This document shows, piece after piece, positions 44,406 through 54,419 of a stretch of 64,000 nt of DNA. Source of the DNA: Hallella seregens ATCC 51272 (lineage in GTDB: Bacteria > Bacteroidota > Bacteroidia > Bacteroidales > Bacteroidaceae). The notes below the pieces were generated by a model, which was not told the DNA's origin, did not search any database, and saw only the letters and a program-made list of their open reading frames with translations. The stretch lies in the NCBI RefSeq assembly GCF_000518545.1, contig NZ_JADU01000019.1, positions 1 through 64,000 on the forward strand, written 5' to 3'. The translations under genes and the position numbers were made by a program. Position 1 is the stretch's first letter. Every line of letters starts with the position of its first letter.

Positions 44406-46007
44406 ATGATGACATTCTCATTTAGACATATAGCCCTCATGGCTGCAGCCGGCGCCCTGCTGACGGCGTGCAGCGACTGGGCCGACCATTACGACGGCAA
44501 GGCAGACACCACCAGCAGCGAGTCGCTGTGGGCCAGCCTGCAGGCCAACCCCCAGCTCAGCGATTTCTGCGAAGTGCTGCAGCAGTCCCGCATCTTCCGT
44601 CACCATCGCCGCACGTCGGTGAGCTATGCCCAGTTGCTCGATGGCGGACAGTCGTTCACGGTTTTTGCGCCGGTCAACGGCACGTTCAACAAGGATTCGC
44701 TGCTCAGCCTTGTGCAGACCGATCGTGGTGACTCCACGGTAGAGAAGTTCTTCATCCGCAACCACATCGCCGCTTCTCCCAATTCGGCCGTTGGTACCGG
44801 CAGTGAGGTGCGGCTGCTCAATGGCAAGCACGTCAGTCTGTCGGCCGGCGACGTAGAGGGCACCCCCATCGCTACGGGCAACGTCCATGCCAAAAACGGC
44901 ACGCTGCATGTGCTCGGAGCCCGGATGCCTTACCAGTACAACCTCTATGAGGCTATGACTGATCGGCCTGACTATCAGCCAGTAGGCGATTTCCTGCGCG
45001 TCTACAACGAAGACTATTTCGACGAGGATGCCTCTATCTCAAGCGGTCTTGTCGATGGGGTGCCCGTTTATGTGGATTCCGTTATCCATGAGCGCAATAC
45101 CATGCTGCAGCAGATAGGGCTCCTTGCTGCCGAAGACTCCAGTTATTGGATGGTTGCTCCCGCACAGACAGGTTGGAACAAGGCCTATGCCATGGCCCGC
45201 CAGTACTTTGTATACGACAAGACAGTGGACAAGCGCGATTCCGTGCAGCATTATTGGACCAATCGTTCATTGCTCGAAGACGCCATCTTCAACATGAACA
45301 TCCAGCCCTCTTGGCGCGACTCGTTGAAGTCGGTGCAGTACAATGCGCTCACCCCGGAGTACCATGTCTTCTACAGGCCGATGGACGGCGGCATCCTGTC
45401 AGGGGCCACGCCGGTAGCCTGCAGCAACGGTACGTTGTATCAGACCTCCGACTGGCCTTTTACACCCGAGCAGACTTTCTTCAAGGTGCTACGCACAGAG
45501 GGTGAGCGCACAGGCTACATCACGTCTTATACCAGTTGCACCTACAACACCCGTTCCGTGTCGGCCGACTCCGTGTCGAAGAATGCCTATCTCGACATTC
45601 TGCCCCAGACGGCCACTTCCAACTGGACGGTTACTTTCCGTGTCGACAACACGCTGTCGGGGACTTATGACATCTGCGCCATCATCCTGCCGCAGACAGT
45701 CTACAACCCCAACCAGACCAATCTGCGTCCCTGCAAGTTCCGGGCCAACATCAACTATGTCGACACGGCTGGTGTGTCCCAAACCTATAATTGCGGCAAC
45801 GTGCAGTTCACCACCGACCCGGCGCGGGTCGACACCGTGGTTCTGACCAAGGGTTTCACGTTCCCCGCCTGCAACTTCGACCAGGACAACCTCAAGGTAA
45901 GCGTACAGCTCCGCTGTTCCATCCTGGCCCGTGAGACCTCCAGATACTCTCGCGAGATGTATCTGGACTGCATCTACTTATGTCCTTCAACCTCAAAAGA
46001 AGATTAA
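44406..46007 (+). CDS. Fasciclin-domain lipoprotein (third)
   Basis: The 533-residue protein has a lipobox (LLTAC, about residue 20) and one clear FAS1 domain with GQSFTVFAPVNGTFN (about 80-95) closing at NGTLHVLGARMPYQYN. A second, weaker FAS1-like stretch contains SSYWMVAPAQTGWN (about 240). The C-terminal 170 residues look like a beta-sandwich (NWTVTFRVDNTLSGTYDICAI). It ends 3 nt before the second SusC gene, an arrangement that strongly suggests joint use with that transporter. GTG at 44403 and ATG at 44409 are alternative starts. Confidence 0.8.
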   Translation: MMTFSFRHIALMAAAGALLTACSDWADHYDGKADTTSSESLWASLQANPQLSDFCEVLQQSRIFRHHRRTSVSYAQLLDGGQSFTVFAPVNGTFNKDSLLSLVQTDRGDSTVEKFFIRNHIAASPNSAVGTGSEVRLLNGKHVSLSAGDVEGTPIATGNVHAKNGTLHVLGARMPYQYNLYEAMTDRPDYQPVGDFLRVYNEDYFDEDASISSGLVDGVPVYVDSVIHERNTMLQQIGLLAAEDSSYWMVAPAQTGWNKAYAMARQYFVYDKTVDKRDSVQHYWTNRSLLEDAIFNMNIQPSWRDSLKSVQYNALTPEYHVFYRPMDGGILSGATPVACSNGTLYQTSDWPFTPEQTFFKVLRTEGERTGYITSYTSCTYNTRSVSADSVSKNAYLDILPQTATSNWTVTFRVDNTLSGTYDICAIILPQTVYNPNQTNLRPCKFRANINYVDTAGVSQTYNCGNVQFTTDPARVDTVVLTKGFTFPACNFDQDNLKVSVQLRCSILARETSRYSREMYLDCIYLCPSTSKED

Positions 46008-46010
46008 ACG

Positions 46011-49000
46011 ATGAAAAAACAAATACTGACAGGAGCCCTGCTGTTTGCAGTTGCGTCTGCAATGGCCCAGAGAGACAGCATCACCATCAGCGGCGTTGTG
46101 ACCGATGCCGCCAGCGGTACGCCCGTCCCCGGTGTGCGCATAGAGGCTTATGGCAACAACCGGCTCACGGCCATGACCAACGGAAAGGGTGAGTACAGCT
46201 TGCAGCTCCCGACTTATGTCTCCTCGGTAACGATGATGGGTGTGGGCTATCAGGTGCAGCAGGTGCCCATTGGCCGCCATTTCAATCAAGTGAACGGGCT
46301 TCTTTATAGCGACAGCTTCAGCGGCAACTACAGTCGTCGCACCGTGGCCACCGTTGATAAGACAGTGACAGGATTTGAAAACAATGCCGAAGAGAGCATC
46401 GATCCACTCATTCATCAGCGGCTGGGTGCCGACGTGCGAACCATGTCGCGGGGCGGCAACGAGGGCGTGGGCTATGTGATGTTTATCGGAGGTCTCAATT
46501 CTTTCCAGAGCAACGCCCAGCCGCTGGTTGTGGTCGACGGCGTCATCACTGACCTGCAATACGGCAGCGGCATGCTTCACGACGGCTATTTCAACAATAT
46601 CCTCTCCAATTTCAATGTGAACGATATTGAGAAAGTGACGGTACTGAAGAATGGAACAGCCATCTATGGAGCCAAAGGAGCCAATGGTGTTATCCTCATC
46701 AATACCAAGCGCAACAATAGTATGGCTACCAAGATAGACGTAATCGTCAACGGACGTTACGAGCTCACGCCACGCCTTCCCGAGATGCTGGGAGCTGAGG
46801 ACTACCGCATTTACGCCACTGAATTGCTGGGCAACCAGACCGATGACGTGTCGGCGTTGCGTTTTGTCAATACAGATCCCACCTATTATTATTACAAGCC
46901 CTATCACAACCAGACCAACTGGAAGAACGAGGTCTATCGCAACAGCTTCTCCAGCAACTATGGCATCAATGTACAGGGCGGCGACGAGGTGGCCAGCTAT
47001 AACCTGTCCGTAGGTTATAGCATGGCCAACAGCACACTGAAAAACAACGACTTCTCGCGGTTCAACATGCGTCTCAACACCGACATCTCTGTGCTTAAGG
47101 ATCTTGACCTCAAGTTCGATGCCAGCTACAGTGACGTCAACCGCAACCTGCGCGACGACGGCATCCCCAGCGATGTCACGGGTTCCACCATCACTTCGCC
47201 GGGTTTCCTGGGGCTCATCAAGGCTCCGTTCCTCTCGCCCTACGCCTATGATGTCAGTGGTCACCGGAGCAATTATCTCTCCGCTGCCGACGACTATCTC
47301 TCCGAAGTGTACGGTTCAGATGTTTCTCTGGCCAATCCCAACAGCATTTTGGAATTTGGCGAGGGCAAGAACCGCAATACTTTCGGCAATCGTCTCATCA
47401 CCCTGAGTGCCACGCCGCGCTATCAGTTCAATCGCCATCTCTCCCTGAGCGAGCACTTTTGCTTCACCTTGCTCAATACCAACGAGAACTATTACCTGCC
47501 GCTCACCGGCGTTCCGGCGTTCAGAGTGAAGAACATGTCCAACAGCTATGTCAACAACATGGCAGAGAGTCTGGCTGGTCGCCAGAACAGTATTCAGAGC
47601 GACACGCGCCTGGCGTGGGACAATCGCTTCGGGGCCCACAGTCTGAACGTCTTCGGTGGTGTGCGCTATCTCTCCAGCAACTACAAGCTCAATGTACAAC
47701 GTGGCTATAATACAGGCAACGACAAAACACCCAACATGAGTACTTCCCTGCAGTACAAGTCGACCGAAGGGGCCGACAACAAGATTCGTGATATCACTTG
47801 GTATGCCAATGCCGACTACAACTTTGCTGAGCGCTACTATCTCGCGGCCACGCTGTCGGCCGAGGCTTCCAGCCGTTTTGGCAGTGCAGCAGCAGGGCTG
47901 AATCTTTTTGGCACCGTGTGGGGCCTCTTTCCCAGTGTCGAGGTAGCCTGGGTGCTTAGCAATGAAAGGTGGTTTGACGCCCGTGGTGCTGTCAATTACC
48001 TGAAACTCAATGTGGGCTTCGATGTGACAGGAAACGACGACATCGACTACACGGCTTCTCGTACTTACTTCGTGGCCAACAACATGTTGGGCAGAAGTGT
48101 CGATGGCAAGTCCATTGGCAACATCGGCAACGATGAGCTGAAGTGGGAGACTACCCGTCGGTTTACCGCCGGTCTCACGGGCAACTTCTTCAACAATCGT
48201 CTCTCTCTGGGCATCCATGCCTACAAGAGCTGGACAAGTGACCTGCTCACGCTGGGCCGTCTGGCTTGGACCAGTGGTATCAAGCAGAACTGGACCAACG
48301 GTGGCAAGCTCGAAAATGTGGGCTTCGATGTCAGTGCCTCCTGGCGTGTGCTCAACGAGAAAAACGTGAAGTGGGAACTGTCTGCCAGTGTGGGCCATTA
48401 CAAGAACAAGCTCACCGCCCTCTCCAATGACAATGTCCCCGTGGAGACTTCACTCTATGGAGCCACGGTGCTGTCGCAGGTAGGGATGCCCGTGGGTGTG
48501 TTCTACGGTTACAAGACAGCCGGTGTCTTCTCTACCCAGGCCGAAGCCGATGCAGCCGGTCTCTATCTCCTTGACGAGAGTGGCAACAGGCAGGCTTTTC
48601 GGGCGGGCGACATGCACTTTGTCGATGTAGACGGCAATCATGAAATCAATGCCAAGGATCGGCAAGTCATTGGCGACCCCAACCCCGACTTCTATGGCAA
48701 TCTCACCACATCAATTAGCTGGAAGCATTGGAATCTTACAGCCATAGCCAACTATTCTTTGGGAAACGACATCTACAACTATCAGCGTTCCGTCATCGAG
48801 GGAGGCAGCTATTTCTACAATCAGACCACGGCCATGAACCAACGTTGGACCACCGAAGGGCAGCACACGTCCATTCCTCGTGTGAACTATTCTGACCCGA
48901 TGGGCAACAGTCGCTTCAGCGATCGCTGGATCGAGGATGGTTCCTACCTGCGTCTGCGCACCGTGACGCTCAGCTACACATGGCCCATGGACTACCAGTA

Positions 49001-49172
49001 TCTCAAGGGACTCACGCTCTGGGCCAGTGTTGGCAACCTCTTCACGCTGACCCATTATCTGGGTTCAGACTCCGACAACATTCTCTCGGGTAGCGTGCTC
49101 AGTCAGGGCATCGACCGTGGGCTCTTAGGTCATGGGCGTAGTTTCTCGATGGGTGTCAAGATCAATTTGTAA
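46011..49172 (+). CDS. SusC/RagA-family TonB-dependent outer-membrane transporter (second)
   Basis: The 1053-residue protein has a signal peptide (MKKQILTGALLFAVASAMAQ), a short N-terminal regulatory-like domain (ITISGVVTDAASGTPVPGVRIEA), a plug (PLVVVDGVITDLQYGSG, KVTVLKNGTAIYGAKGANGV) and a barrel ending GRSFSMGVKINL. It differs clearly from the first SusC, so it is not a simple recent duplication, and may take different oligomers from the same glycan. A stretch of about 60 residues between the regulatory domain and the plug (FNQVNGLLYSDSFSG...) is unusual compared with classic SusC. The SusD partner follows after 34 nt. Confidence 0.92.
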   Translation: MKKQILTGALLFAVASAMAQRDSITISGVVTDAASGTPVPGVRIEAYGNNRLTAMTNGKGEYSLQLPTYVSSVTMMGVGYQVQQVPIGRHFNQVNGLLYSDSFSGNYSRRTVATVDKTVTGFENNAEESIDPLIHQRLGADVRTMSRGGNEGVGYVMFIGGLNSFQSNAQPLVVVDGVITDLQYGSGMLHDGYFNNILSNFNVNDIEKVTVLKNGTAIYGAKGANGVILINTKRNNSMATKIDVIVNGRYELTPRLPEMLGAEDYRIYATELLGNQTDDVSALRFVNTDPTYYYYKPYHNQTNWKNEVYRNSFSSNYGINVQGGDEVASYNLSVGYSMANSTLKNNDFSRFNMRLNTDISVLKDLDLKFDASYSDVNRNLRDDGIPSDVTGSTITSPGFLGLIKAPFLSPYAYDVSGHRSNYLSAADDYLSEVYGSDVSLANPNSILEFGEGKNRNTFGNRLITLSATPRYQFNRHLSLSEHFCFTLLNTNENYYLPLTGVPAFRVKNMSNSYVNNMAESLAGRQNSIQSDTRLAWDNRFGAHSLNVFGGVRYLSSNYKLNVQRGYNTGNDKTPNMSTSLQYKSTEGADNKIRDITWYANADYNFAERYYLAATLSAEASSRFGSAAAGLNLFGTVWGLFPSVEVAWVLSNERWFDARGAVNYLKLNVGFDVTGNDDIDYTASRTYFVANNMLGRSVDGKSIGNIGNDELKWETTRRFTAGLTGNFFNNRLSLGIHAYKSWTSDLLTLGRLAWTSGIKQNWTNGGKLENVGFDVSASWRVLNEKNVKWELSASVGHYKNKLTALSNDNVPVETSLYGATVLSQVGMPVGVFYGYKTAGVFSTQAEADAAGLYLLDESGNRQAFRAGDMHFVDVDGNHEINAKDRQVIGDPNPDFYGNLTTSISWKHWNLTAIANYSLGNDIYNYQRSVIEGGSYFYNQTTAMNQRWTTEGQHTSIPRVNYSDPMGNSRFSDRWIEDGSYLRLRTVTLSYTWPMDYQYLKGLTLWASVGNLFTLTHYLGSDSDNILSGSVLSQGIDRGLLGHGRSFSMGVKINL

Positions 49173-49206
49173 GGCGACAGTGCCATAACTTTCAACCAAA
49201 CATATC

Positions 49207-50904
49207 ATGATGAAACGTCATATCTCTTTCCTGGCCCTCTTGCTTCTGCTGGGTTTGTCCTCGTGCTCCGACATGCTCAACATCCATTCAGACCTTGTGG
49301 AGTTTGCCGAAGACAACAAACTCGATACCCCCGAGGACTCCGTCTACAGCGTCATGGGCATCCTGCACCAGATGCAGAAGATTGCAGACCGCACTGTGTT
49401 GCTGGGCGAGCTGCGTGCCGACCTCATGGAACCCACGGCCAAGGCCTCTGCCGATCTCAAGGCCATTGCTTCCTGCATCGTTCCGGCCACCAATCCCTAC
49501 AACAGTATCAGCGATTACTATGCAGTCATCAACAACTGCAACTATTTCCTGCACCATGTCGATACCACGCTGCGCAAGCGCAATCGCAGTGTCTTTGCCC
49601 GTGAGTATGCCGCAGTAAAGGCTTTCCGTGCTTGGACTTATCTGCAGGCGGCCCAGGTCTATGGTGCCATTCCTTTGCTCACCGACCCCGTCCTTACGGA
49701 GTCTGAGGCCCGTGAGGCCATGGCCAAGTCACCGTCCGACATCCCGGCTATTTGCAACTACTTCATCTCCGACCTTGCGCCAGAAGTCGATACTGAGCTG
49801 CCGGCCTATGGCAGTATCTCTGCGCAGGAGTCGTCCAGGTTCTTCATTCCTGTGCGTGCTTTGCTCGGCGACCTCTGTCTTTGGGTCGGTCGCTATCAGG
49901 AGGCAGCACAGTATTACCACGACTATCTTACCAGACAGGGTCAAGAGATTGTCACCGGAACCAGTGGGGCAAGATGGGGAGATACATCGTACAAGGGTGT
50001 TGTAAATGGCTATACCACAGACATACAGTCTTCAAGCGGCGGCGAGGTGCTGTCGTATATCCCCATGGAGTCTTCGGTCTTCAATGGGGTCAAGAGCGGG
50101 CTGGCCACTATCTACAACTCCATTTCGGAAAACTATTCCTACTTCCAGGCCAGGCCATCTGCCCGTCTGCGCGAGCTGAGTGCTGCCGAAGACTATTGCA
50201 TGGTGTATGAGGGTATGGACTCCCACCGTGACACCATTTATGTACCCAAGGTCAATCTGCTTAGTTCCGATGCTGTCGGCGACCTCCGTTTCTTTGCAAG
50301 CTATATCCATCGGGTTGAGCTTCAGGGAGCCCATTCACGTTACTCCTCCGACATTCAGATACTGCGCAAGCTCAACAACAATGGTATTACCACCTATCGT
50401 CGCACGGTAGTTTACCTTCATTTTGCCGAGGCACTCAACCGTGCGGGCTATCCGCAGTCGGCCATGGCCGTACTGAAGTATGGGCTGTACCCCGAGGCCA
50501 TCGACAATTATGTAGACTCTGTGGAGCGTAAGGCTGCCGGTACGTTGCTTAGCTTTTCCCAGACCGTGTTCACTCGGAACAACACCCAAGGCATTCACAG
50601 TCGTGGTTGTGGTGACAGCGACGCCAATGCCCACTATGTGTTGCCTCAGCCCGAGACTACGCTGGCCAGCCGGGCCGACACAGTAAACTGGCAGGTTCCT
50701 CTTGTCGAGGATATGATTATGCGTGAGCTGGCCCTTGAAACAGCTTTCGAGGGCTGCCGCTTCTACGACCTCATGCGGGTGGCCCTGCGCCGTGGTGAAC
50801 CGGCCTATCTGGCCACACCCGTGAGTCTGCGTGCCGGACAACGCGACGAGTCGCTCTTTCAACTGCTCATGACCCCTTCCAACTGGTATCTGCCCAAGAA
50901 CTAA
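49207..50904 (+). CDS. SusD/RagB-family nutrient-binding lipoprotein (second)
   Basis: The 565-residue protein has a short lipoprotein signal (FLALLLLLGLSSC) and SusD features: SDYYAVINNCNYFLHHVDTTL, the helix AAVKAFRAWTYLQAAQVYGAIPL and the C-terminal MIMRELALETAFEGCRFYDLMR. It pairs with the second SusC. The end (NWYLPKN) is typical for the family. A second ATG one codon later (49210) is equally possible. GH30 follows after 33 nt. Confidence 0.92.
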   Translation: MMKRHISFLALLLLLGLSSCSDMLNIHSDLVEFAEDNKLDTPEDSVYSVMGILHQMQKIADRTVLLGELRADLMEPTAKASADLKAIASCIVPATNPYNSISDYYAVINNCNYFLHHVDTTLRKRNRSVFAREYAAVKAFRAWTYLQAAQVYGAIPLLTDPVLTESEAREAMAKSPSDIPAICNYFISDLAPEVDTELPAYGSISAQESSRFFIPVRALLGDLCLWVGRYQEAAQYYHDYLTRQGQEIVTGTSGARWGDTSYKGVVNGYTTDIQSSSGGEVLSYIPMESSVFNGVKSGLATIYNSISENYSYFQARPSARLRELSAAEDYCMVYEGMDSHRDTIYVPKVNLLSSDAVGDLRFFASYIHRVELQGAHSRYSSDIQILRKLNNNGITTYRRTVVYLHFAEALNRAGYPQSAMAVLKYGLYPEAIDNYVDSVERKAAGTLLSFSQTVFTRNNTQGIHSRGCGDSDANAHYVLPQPETTLASRADTVNWQVPLVEDMIMRELALETAFEGCRFYDLMRVALRRGEPAYLATPVSLRAGQRDESLFQLLMTPSNWYLPKN

Positions 50905-50937
50905 TCCCATCCTAAGATCGAACAACAAGAACGAATC

Positions 50938-52443
50938 ATGAAACGCATACAAAACCTCCTTGGCCTGTTGATGGGCATGGCCGCTTTGCCAGCTATGGCC
51001 CAGACGGTCAACATTACGGTCAGCTCCGACCGTCTACACACCATCACCGGATTTGGTGCGGCCGCGATGAGCGGCCCTATGGCCCCCATCAATGATGTCA
51101 GTGTCATTGACAAGCTCTACGGTCCCGACTCCGAGGTGGGGCTCAACATCCTTCGCATGGAGGTGTCGCCCAACACCATTGGCGATGTCACCACTCCTTG
51201 GGACACGCCCTACGACTGGCACGGGTTCCTGCCAGCCGTAAAACGTGCCCGACAGTATGGGGCTATCATCTTTGCCGCACCTTGGAGTCCTCCCGCCAGT
51301 TTCAAGACCAATAACAGTGCACGCGGCCAGCTCGCCGACGGTACCATCGGCAAGCTCCGCCGCGACAAGTACAAGGATTTCTTCCCTTGGCTCAACACTT
51401 TCATGCGCTATATGCGCAACAATGGGGCCCCGGTCGACGTAGTGTCTATCCAGAACGAGCCCGACTGGCATCCTGATTACAGCGGTTGCTACTACACTCC
51501 GCAGGAACTTGATACGCTGGTTCGCGAGTATGGTTCCCGTTTCGACAAATCGTCTGGAGTCAAGCTGATGAGTGGTGAGGCCCTGGGCTACACGCCCAAT
51601 TATTATGCGCCCACGCTCAACGATCCCGAAGCTCGACAGTACATTGACCTGCTGGGCGGCCACACTTATGGTCATGCTCCGTTCAAATACATGAAACATG
51701 CGGCTGCCATGGCCGCCCCCTACGGCATCGGCGCATGGATGACAGAGCACATCGTAGATCCGCGGGCCGACACCGACGGCGACAGCCAGTCGGACACCAA
51801 GGTTCGCGACCTTCCCACTTGGCACGAGCAACTGCTTTTTGCCGAGGATGTCAACGAAACGATGCTGGCCGGTGGCTCGGCCTATGTCTACTGGTACATG
51901 GTGTCCCATTACAGTTTCATTGGTAGCGGTGAGACTACCATTCAGCCTGGCAACACCTATGGCAAGGTGCTCGACCGTGGCCGCATCATGGGGCAGTTTG
52001 CCCGGCACCTTGTGGGGGCCACCATGCTCGACCGTAACAGTAGCATCAACAAGGAGGCCCAAACCTTCGAGTCATCGGCTTTCATCAAGGGCGATTCGCT
52101 CATCGTCAATGCCATTGACACGCTGCCACGCCCCCTCACGCTCAATCTCGTATTGCCCTATAAAGCAATCTCCGGCGAGCGCATCACCTCTACCGAGGGC
52201 CATATTGGCATCACCGAGACACTGCTTGTCGAGGCTCCCACCCAGCGGTTCAGTCTTCCTATTCCGGCACGCAGCTTCTCCACGTTCATTTTCCGCATCG
52301 ACCGTTCTGCCACAGGCATCTCGGAGCCAGTCTGTATGCCGCGCATGGTCGACGATGCGTGGTACAATCTGCAGGGCCAGCGTGTGGCCCGCCCACAGCG
52401 CGGCATATACATCCATCAAGGACATCAAGTAGTGGTACGATGA
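50938..52443 (+). CDS. GH30 family glycosidase, probable (glucurono)xylanase
   Basis: The 501-residue protein has a signal peptide cleaved near AMA-QT, then a (beta/alpha)8 barrel with an auxiliary beta domain, as in GH30. The acid/base E174 lies in VSIQNEPDW and the nucleophile E270 in WMTEH. This fits xylan-active GH30 enzymes that cut beside glucuronic acid branches, but other GH30 specificities are possible. The last 35 residues (AWYNLQGQRVARPQRGIYI, then basic VVVR) form a tail seen on many secreted Prevotella proteins. The start codon of the esterase gene overlaps the stop by 4 nt. Confidence 0.88.
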   Translation: MKRIQNLLGLLMGMAALPAMAQTVNITVSSDRLHTITGFGAAAMSGPMAPINDVSVIDKLYGPDSEVGLNILRMEVSPNTIGDVTTPWDTPYDWHGFLPAVKRARQYGAIIFAAPWSPPASFKTNNSARGQLADGTIGKLRRDKYKDFFPWLNTFMRYMRNNGAPVDVVSIQNEPDWHPDYSGCYYTPQELDTLVREYGSRFDKSSGVKLMSGEALGYTPNYYAPTLNDPEARQYIDLLGGHTYGHAPFKYMKHAAAMAAPYGIGAWMTEHIVDPRADTDGDSQSDTKVRDLPTWHEQLLFAEDVNETMLAGGSAYVYWYMVSHYSFIGSGETTIQPGNTYGKVLDRGRIMGQFARHLVGATMLDRNSSINKEAQTFESSAFIKGDSLIVNAIDTLPRPLTLNLVLPYKAISGERITSTEGHIGITETLLVEAPTQRFSLPIPARSFSTFIFRIDRSATGISEPVCMPRMVDDAWYNLQGQRVARPQRGIYIHQGHQVVVR

Positions 52444-54371
52444 AAAAAACGCTCCTTCTTCTCTTCTGCTGTCTCTTGGCCTGTGGGGTACAAGCCGAGG
52501 TCGTTCCGGCCCGCATCTTCCAGAGCGGCATGGTATTGCAGCGTTCCAAGCCTGTTCCGGTGTGGGGCACGGCATCGCCCGGCGAGCAGTTCACCATTGT
52601 GTTCAACAAGAAATCCTATGTCGTTCGGGCCGATGCCAAGGGGCGGTGGCGCGTGGATTTGCCCGCCATGAAGGCCGGTGGCCCTTACACCATGACCTTC
52701 GCGCACTGTCAACTCGACGATATTCTTATCGGCGATGTCTGGCTCTGCACGGGTCAGTCCAACATGGACCTCCCCGTGAGCCGTGTACAGCCCCAGTATC
52801 CTGGGTTCACCGAAGATTATGCCAACGACCGCGTGCGTCTGTTGCGGGTCGATCAGGTTGCCTCCGTCAGTGGGCCGCAAACCGATTTTAAAACCTCGGG
52901 CTGGCAGACGCTCACGCCCGCCAGCTCCCGTGATTTCTCGGCTCTGGGCTATTTCTTGGGTCGTCGACTGCAATCCGAGACAGGCATTCCGCAGGGCATC
53001 ATCTGCAACAGCTGGGGCGGAACACCCATCGAGGCTTGGCTCCCGGCCGACTCGTTACAGCGCGACTTTCCGCAGTACACGGCCCGCACCTCGCTTTACA
53101 CCCCCGACTATGTGGCTTCTCAGACACGTGCCAACCAGTTGATGAACGACCGTTGGCAGCAGTTGCTCGATGAGACCGACCCTGGCATGCACCAAGGCTG
53201 GACGGGACTTGATTTCGACGACGGCACATGGCCCGCCGCCAACCAGTATGCCCGCGACTGGGCCCAGGTGGATGGCCGAGGTGTCGTGGGATCAGTCTGG
53301 ATGCGCCAGCATGTCCATATTGATGCTGCCCACGCCGGCCGGCCGGCCTTGCTTGTGCTGGGCATGCTCTATGATGCCGACCACACCTACGTCAATGGCC
53401 GGCGCGTGGGTGTCACCTATTACCAGTATCCACCGCGTCGCTATGCCGTGCCGGCCGGTTTGCTGCACGAGGGCGACAATGTGATTGCCGTTCGTTTTGT
53501 CAACAAGACGGGCACCCCCGCTTTCACGCGGGGCAAGAAATACCAGCTTGAGTTCACTCCCGACGACGTGCTTCAGCTCTCCGAGCAGTGGCGCAGCCAC
53601 ATCGGAGCCCGCATGCCCGCCTGTCCGCAGCAGGATGTCACCACGCAATACCTGCCCACCGTGATGCACAACAGCATGCTCCATCCGCTCATTCCTTATG
53701 CGCTGGCAGGCGTGGTGTGGTATCAGGGTGAATCCAATACCGACCGTGCCGGCGAATACCGCACGATGCTGCGTAAGCTCAAAGGCGACTGGCGCACTCA
53801 GTTTGCCGACTCCAGTCTGTCTGTAGTCATTGTACAACTGGCCAATTTCATGGCTCCCAGTTCCCAGCCGCAGGAGTCGGGATGGGCCGAGTTGCGCGAG
53901 GCCCAGCGACTCTCTGCCCTCGAAGACCCCCATGCCGCACTGGCCGTGGCCATAGACTTGGGCGAGGCCAACGACATCCACCCCTTGCGCAAGCGAGAGC
54001 TGGCCGACCGCGTGGCTTTGGCCCTTGACCGGCTGCGCGGCAACAGGCACGCAGCCTTGTCGCCCCAGCCAGTGGCGGCTCGGCTGATGAGCCGTGGAGT
54101 AGGGGGGCAGTCCCAACCGTATGTGGTGGTACGTTTCGACCAGAAACTGCGCCCGGCCGACACTTTGAGCGAATTTGAGCTGCGGAGCGAAGACGGGCGG
54201 TTCCACAATGTGGAGGCCCGCGTATCGGGCAATACGGTGGTCATTGCCTTGGGTACCGTGTCCCGGCCCACGGCCGTGCGCTATGCTTGGAAGAACAACC
54301 CCGAACAGGCCAACCTCTACAATCCCGAGGGTCTGCCCGCCTCGCCATTCCAAATTACCGTCGAACCCTAA
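52440..54371 (+). CDS. SGNH-type sialate O-acetylesterase-like / acetyl-xylan esterase
   Basis: The 643-residue protein has a signal peptide (MKKTLLLLFCCLLACGVQA) and the SGNH block GDVWLCTGQSNMDLPV with nucleophile S107, then WYQGESNTDRAGEY and DIHPLRKRELADR with the catalytic D/H pair. A galactose-binding-like insert lies between (about residues 255-385, WMRQHVHIDAAHAGRPALLVL). Annotated as sialate O-acetylesterase by family, it most likely deacetylates xylan here, judging from the GH10, GH30 and GH43 neighbours. The start at 52440 overlaps the GH30 stop in an ATGA arrangement. Confidence 0.88.
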   Translation: MKKTLLLLFCCLLACGVQAEVVPARIFQSGMVLQRSKPVPVWGTASPGEQFTIVFNKKSYVVRADAKGRWRVDLPAMKAGGPYTMTFAHCQLDDILIGDVWLCTGQSNMDLPVSRVQPQYPGFTEDYANDRVRLLRVDQVASVSGPQTDFKTSGWQTLTPASSRDFSALGYFLGRRLQSETGIPQGIICNSWGGTPIEAWLPADSLQRDFPQYTARTSLYTPDYVASQTRANQLMNDRWQQLLDETDPGMHQGWTGLDFDDGTWPAANQYARDWAQVDGRGVVGSVWMRQHVHIDAAHAGRPALLVLGMLYDADHTYVNGRRVGVTYYQYPPRRYAVPAGLLHEGDNVIAVRFVNKTGTPAFTRGKKYQLEFTPDDVLQLSEQWRSHIGARMPACPQQDVTTQYLPTVMHNSMLHPLIPYALAGVVWYQGESNTDRAGEYRTMLRKLKGDWRTQFADSSLSVVIVQLANFMAPSSQPQESGWAELREAQRLSALEDPHAALAVAIDLGEANDIHPLRKRELADRVALALDRLRGNRHAALSPQPVAARLMSRGVGGQSQPYVVVRFDQKLRPADTLSEFELRSEDGRFHNVEARVSGNTVVIALGTVSRPTAVRYAWKNNPEQANLYNPEGLPASPFQITVEP

Positions 54372-54419
54372 GTATTTCTCCCGAACTCCACTGTTTCGTT
54401 TTTGCTTCAATCTCTGCTT

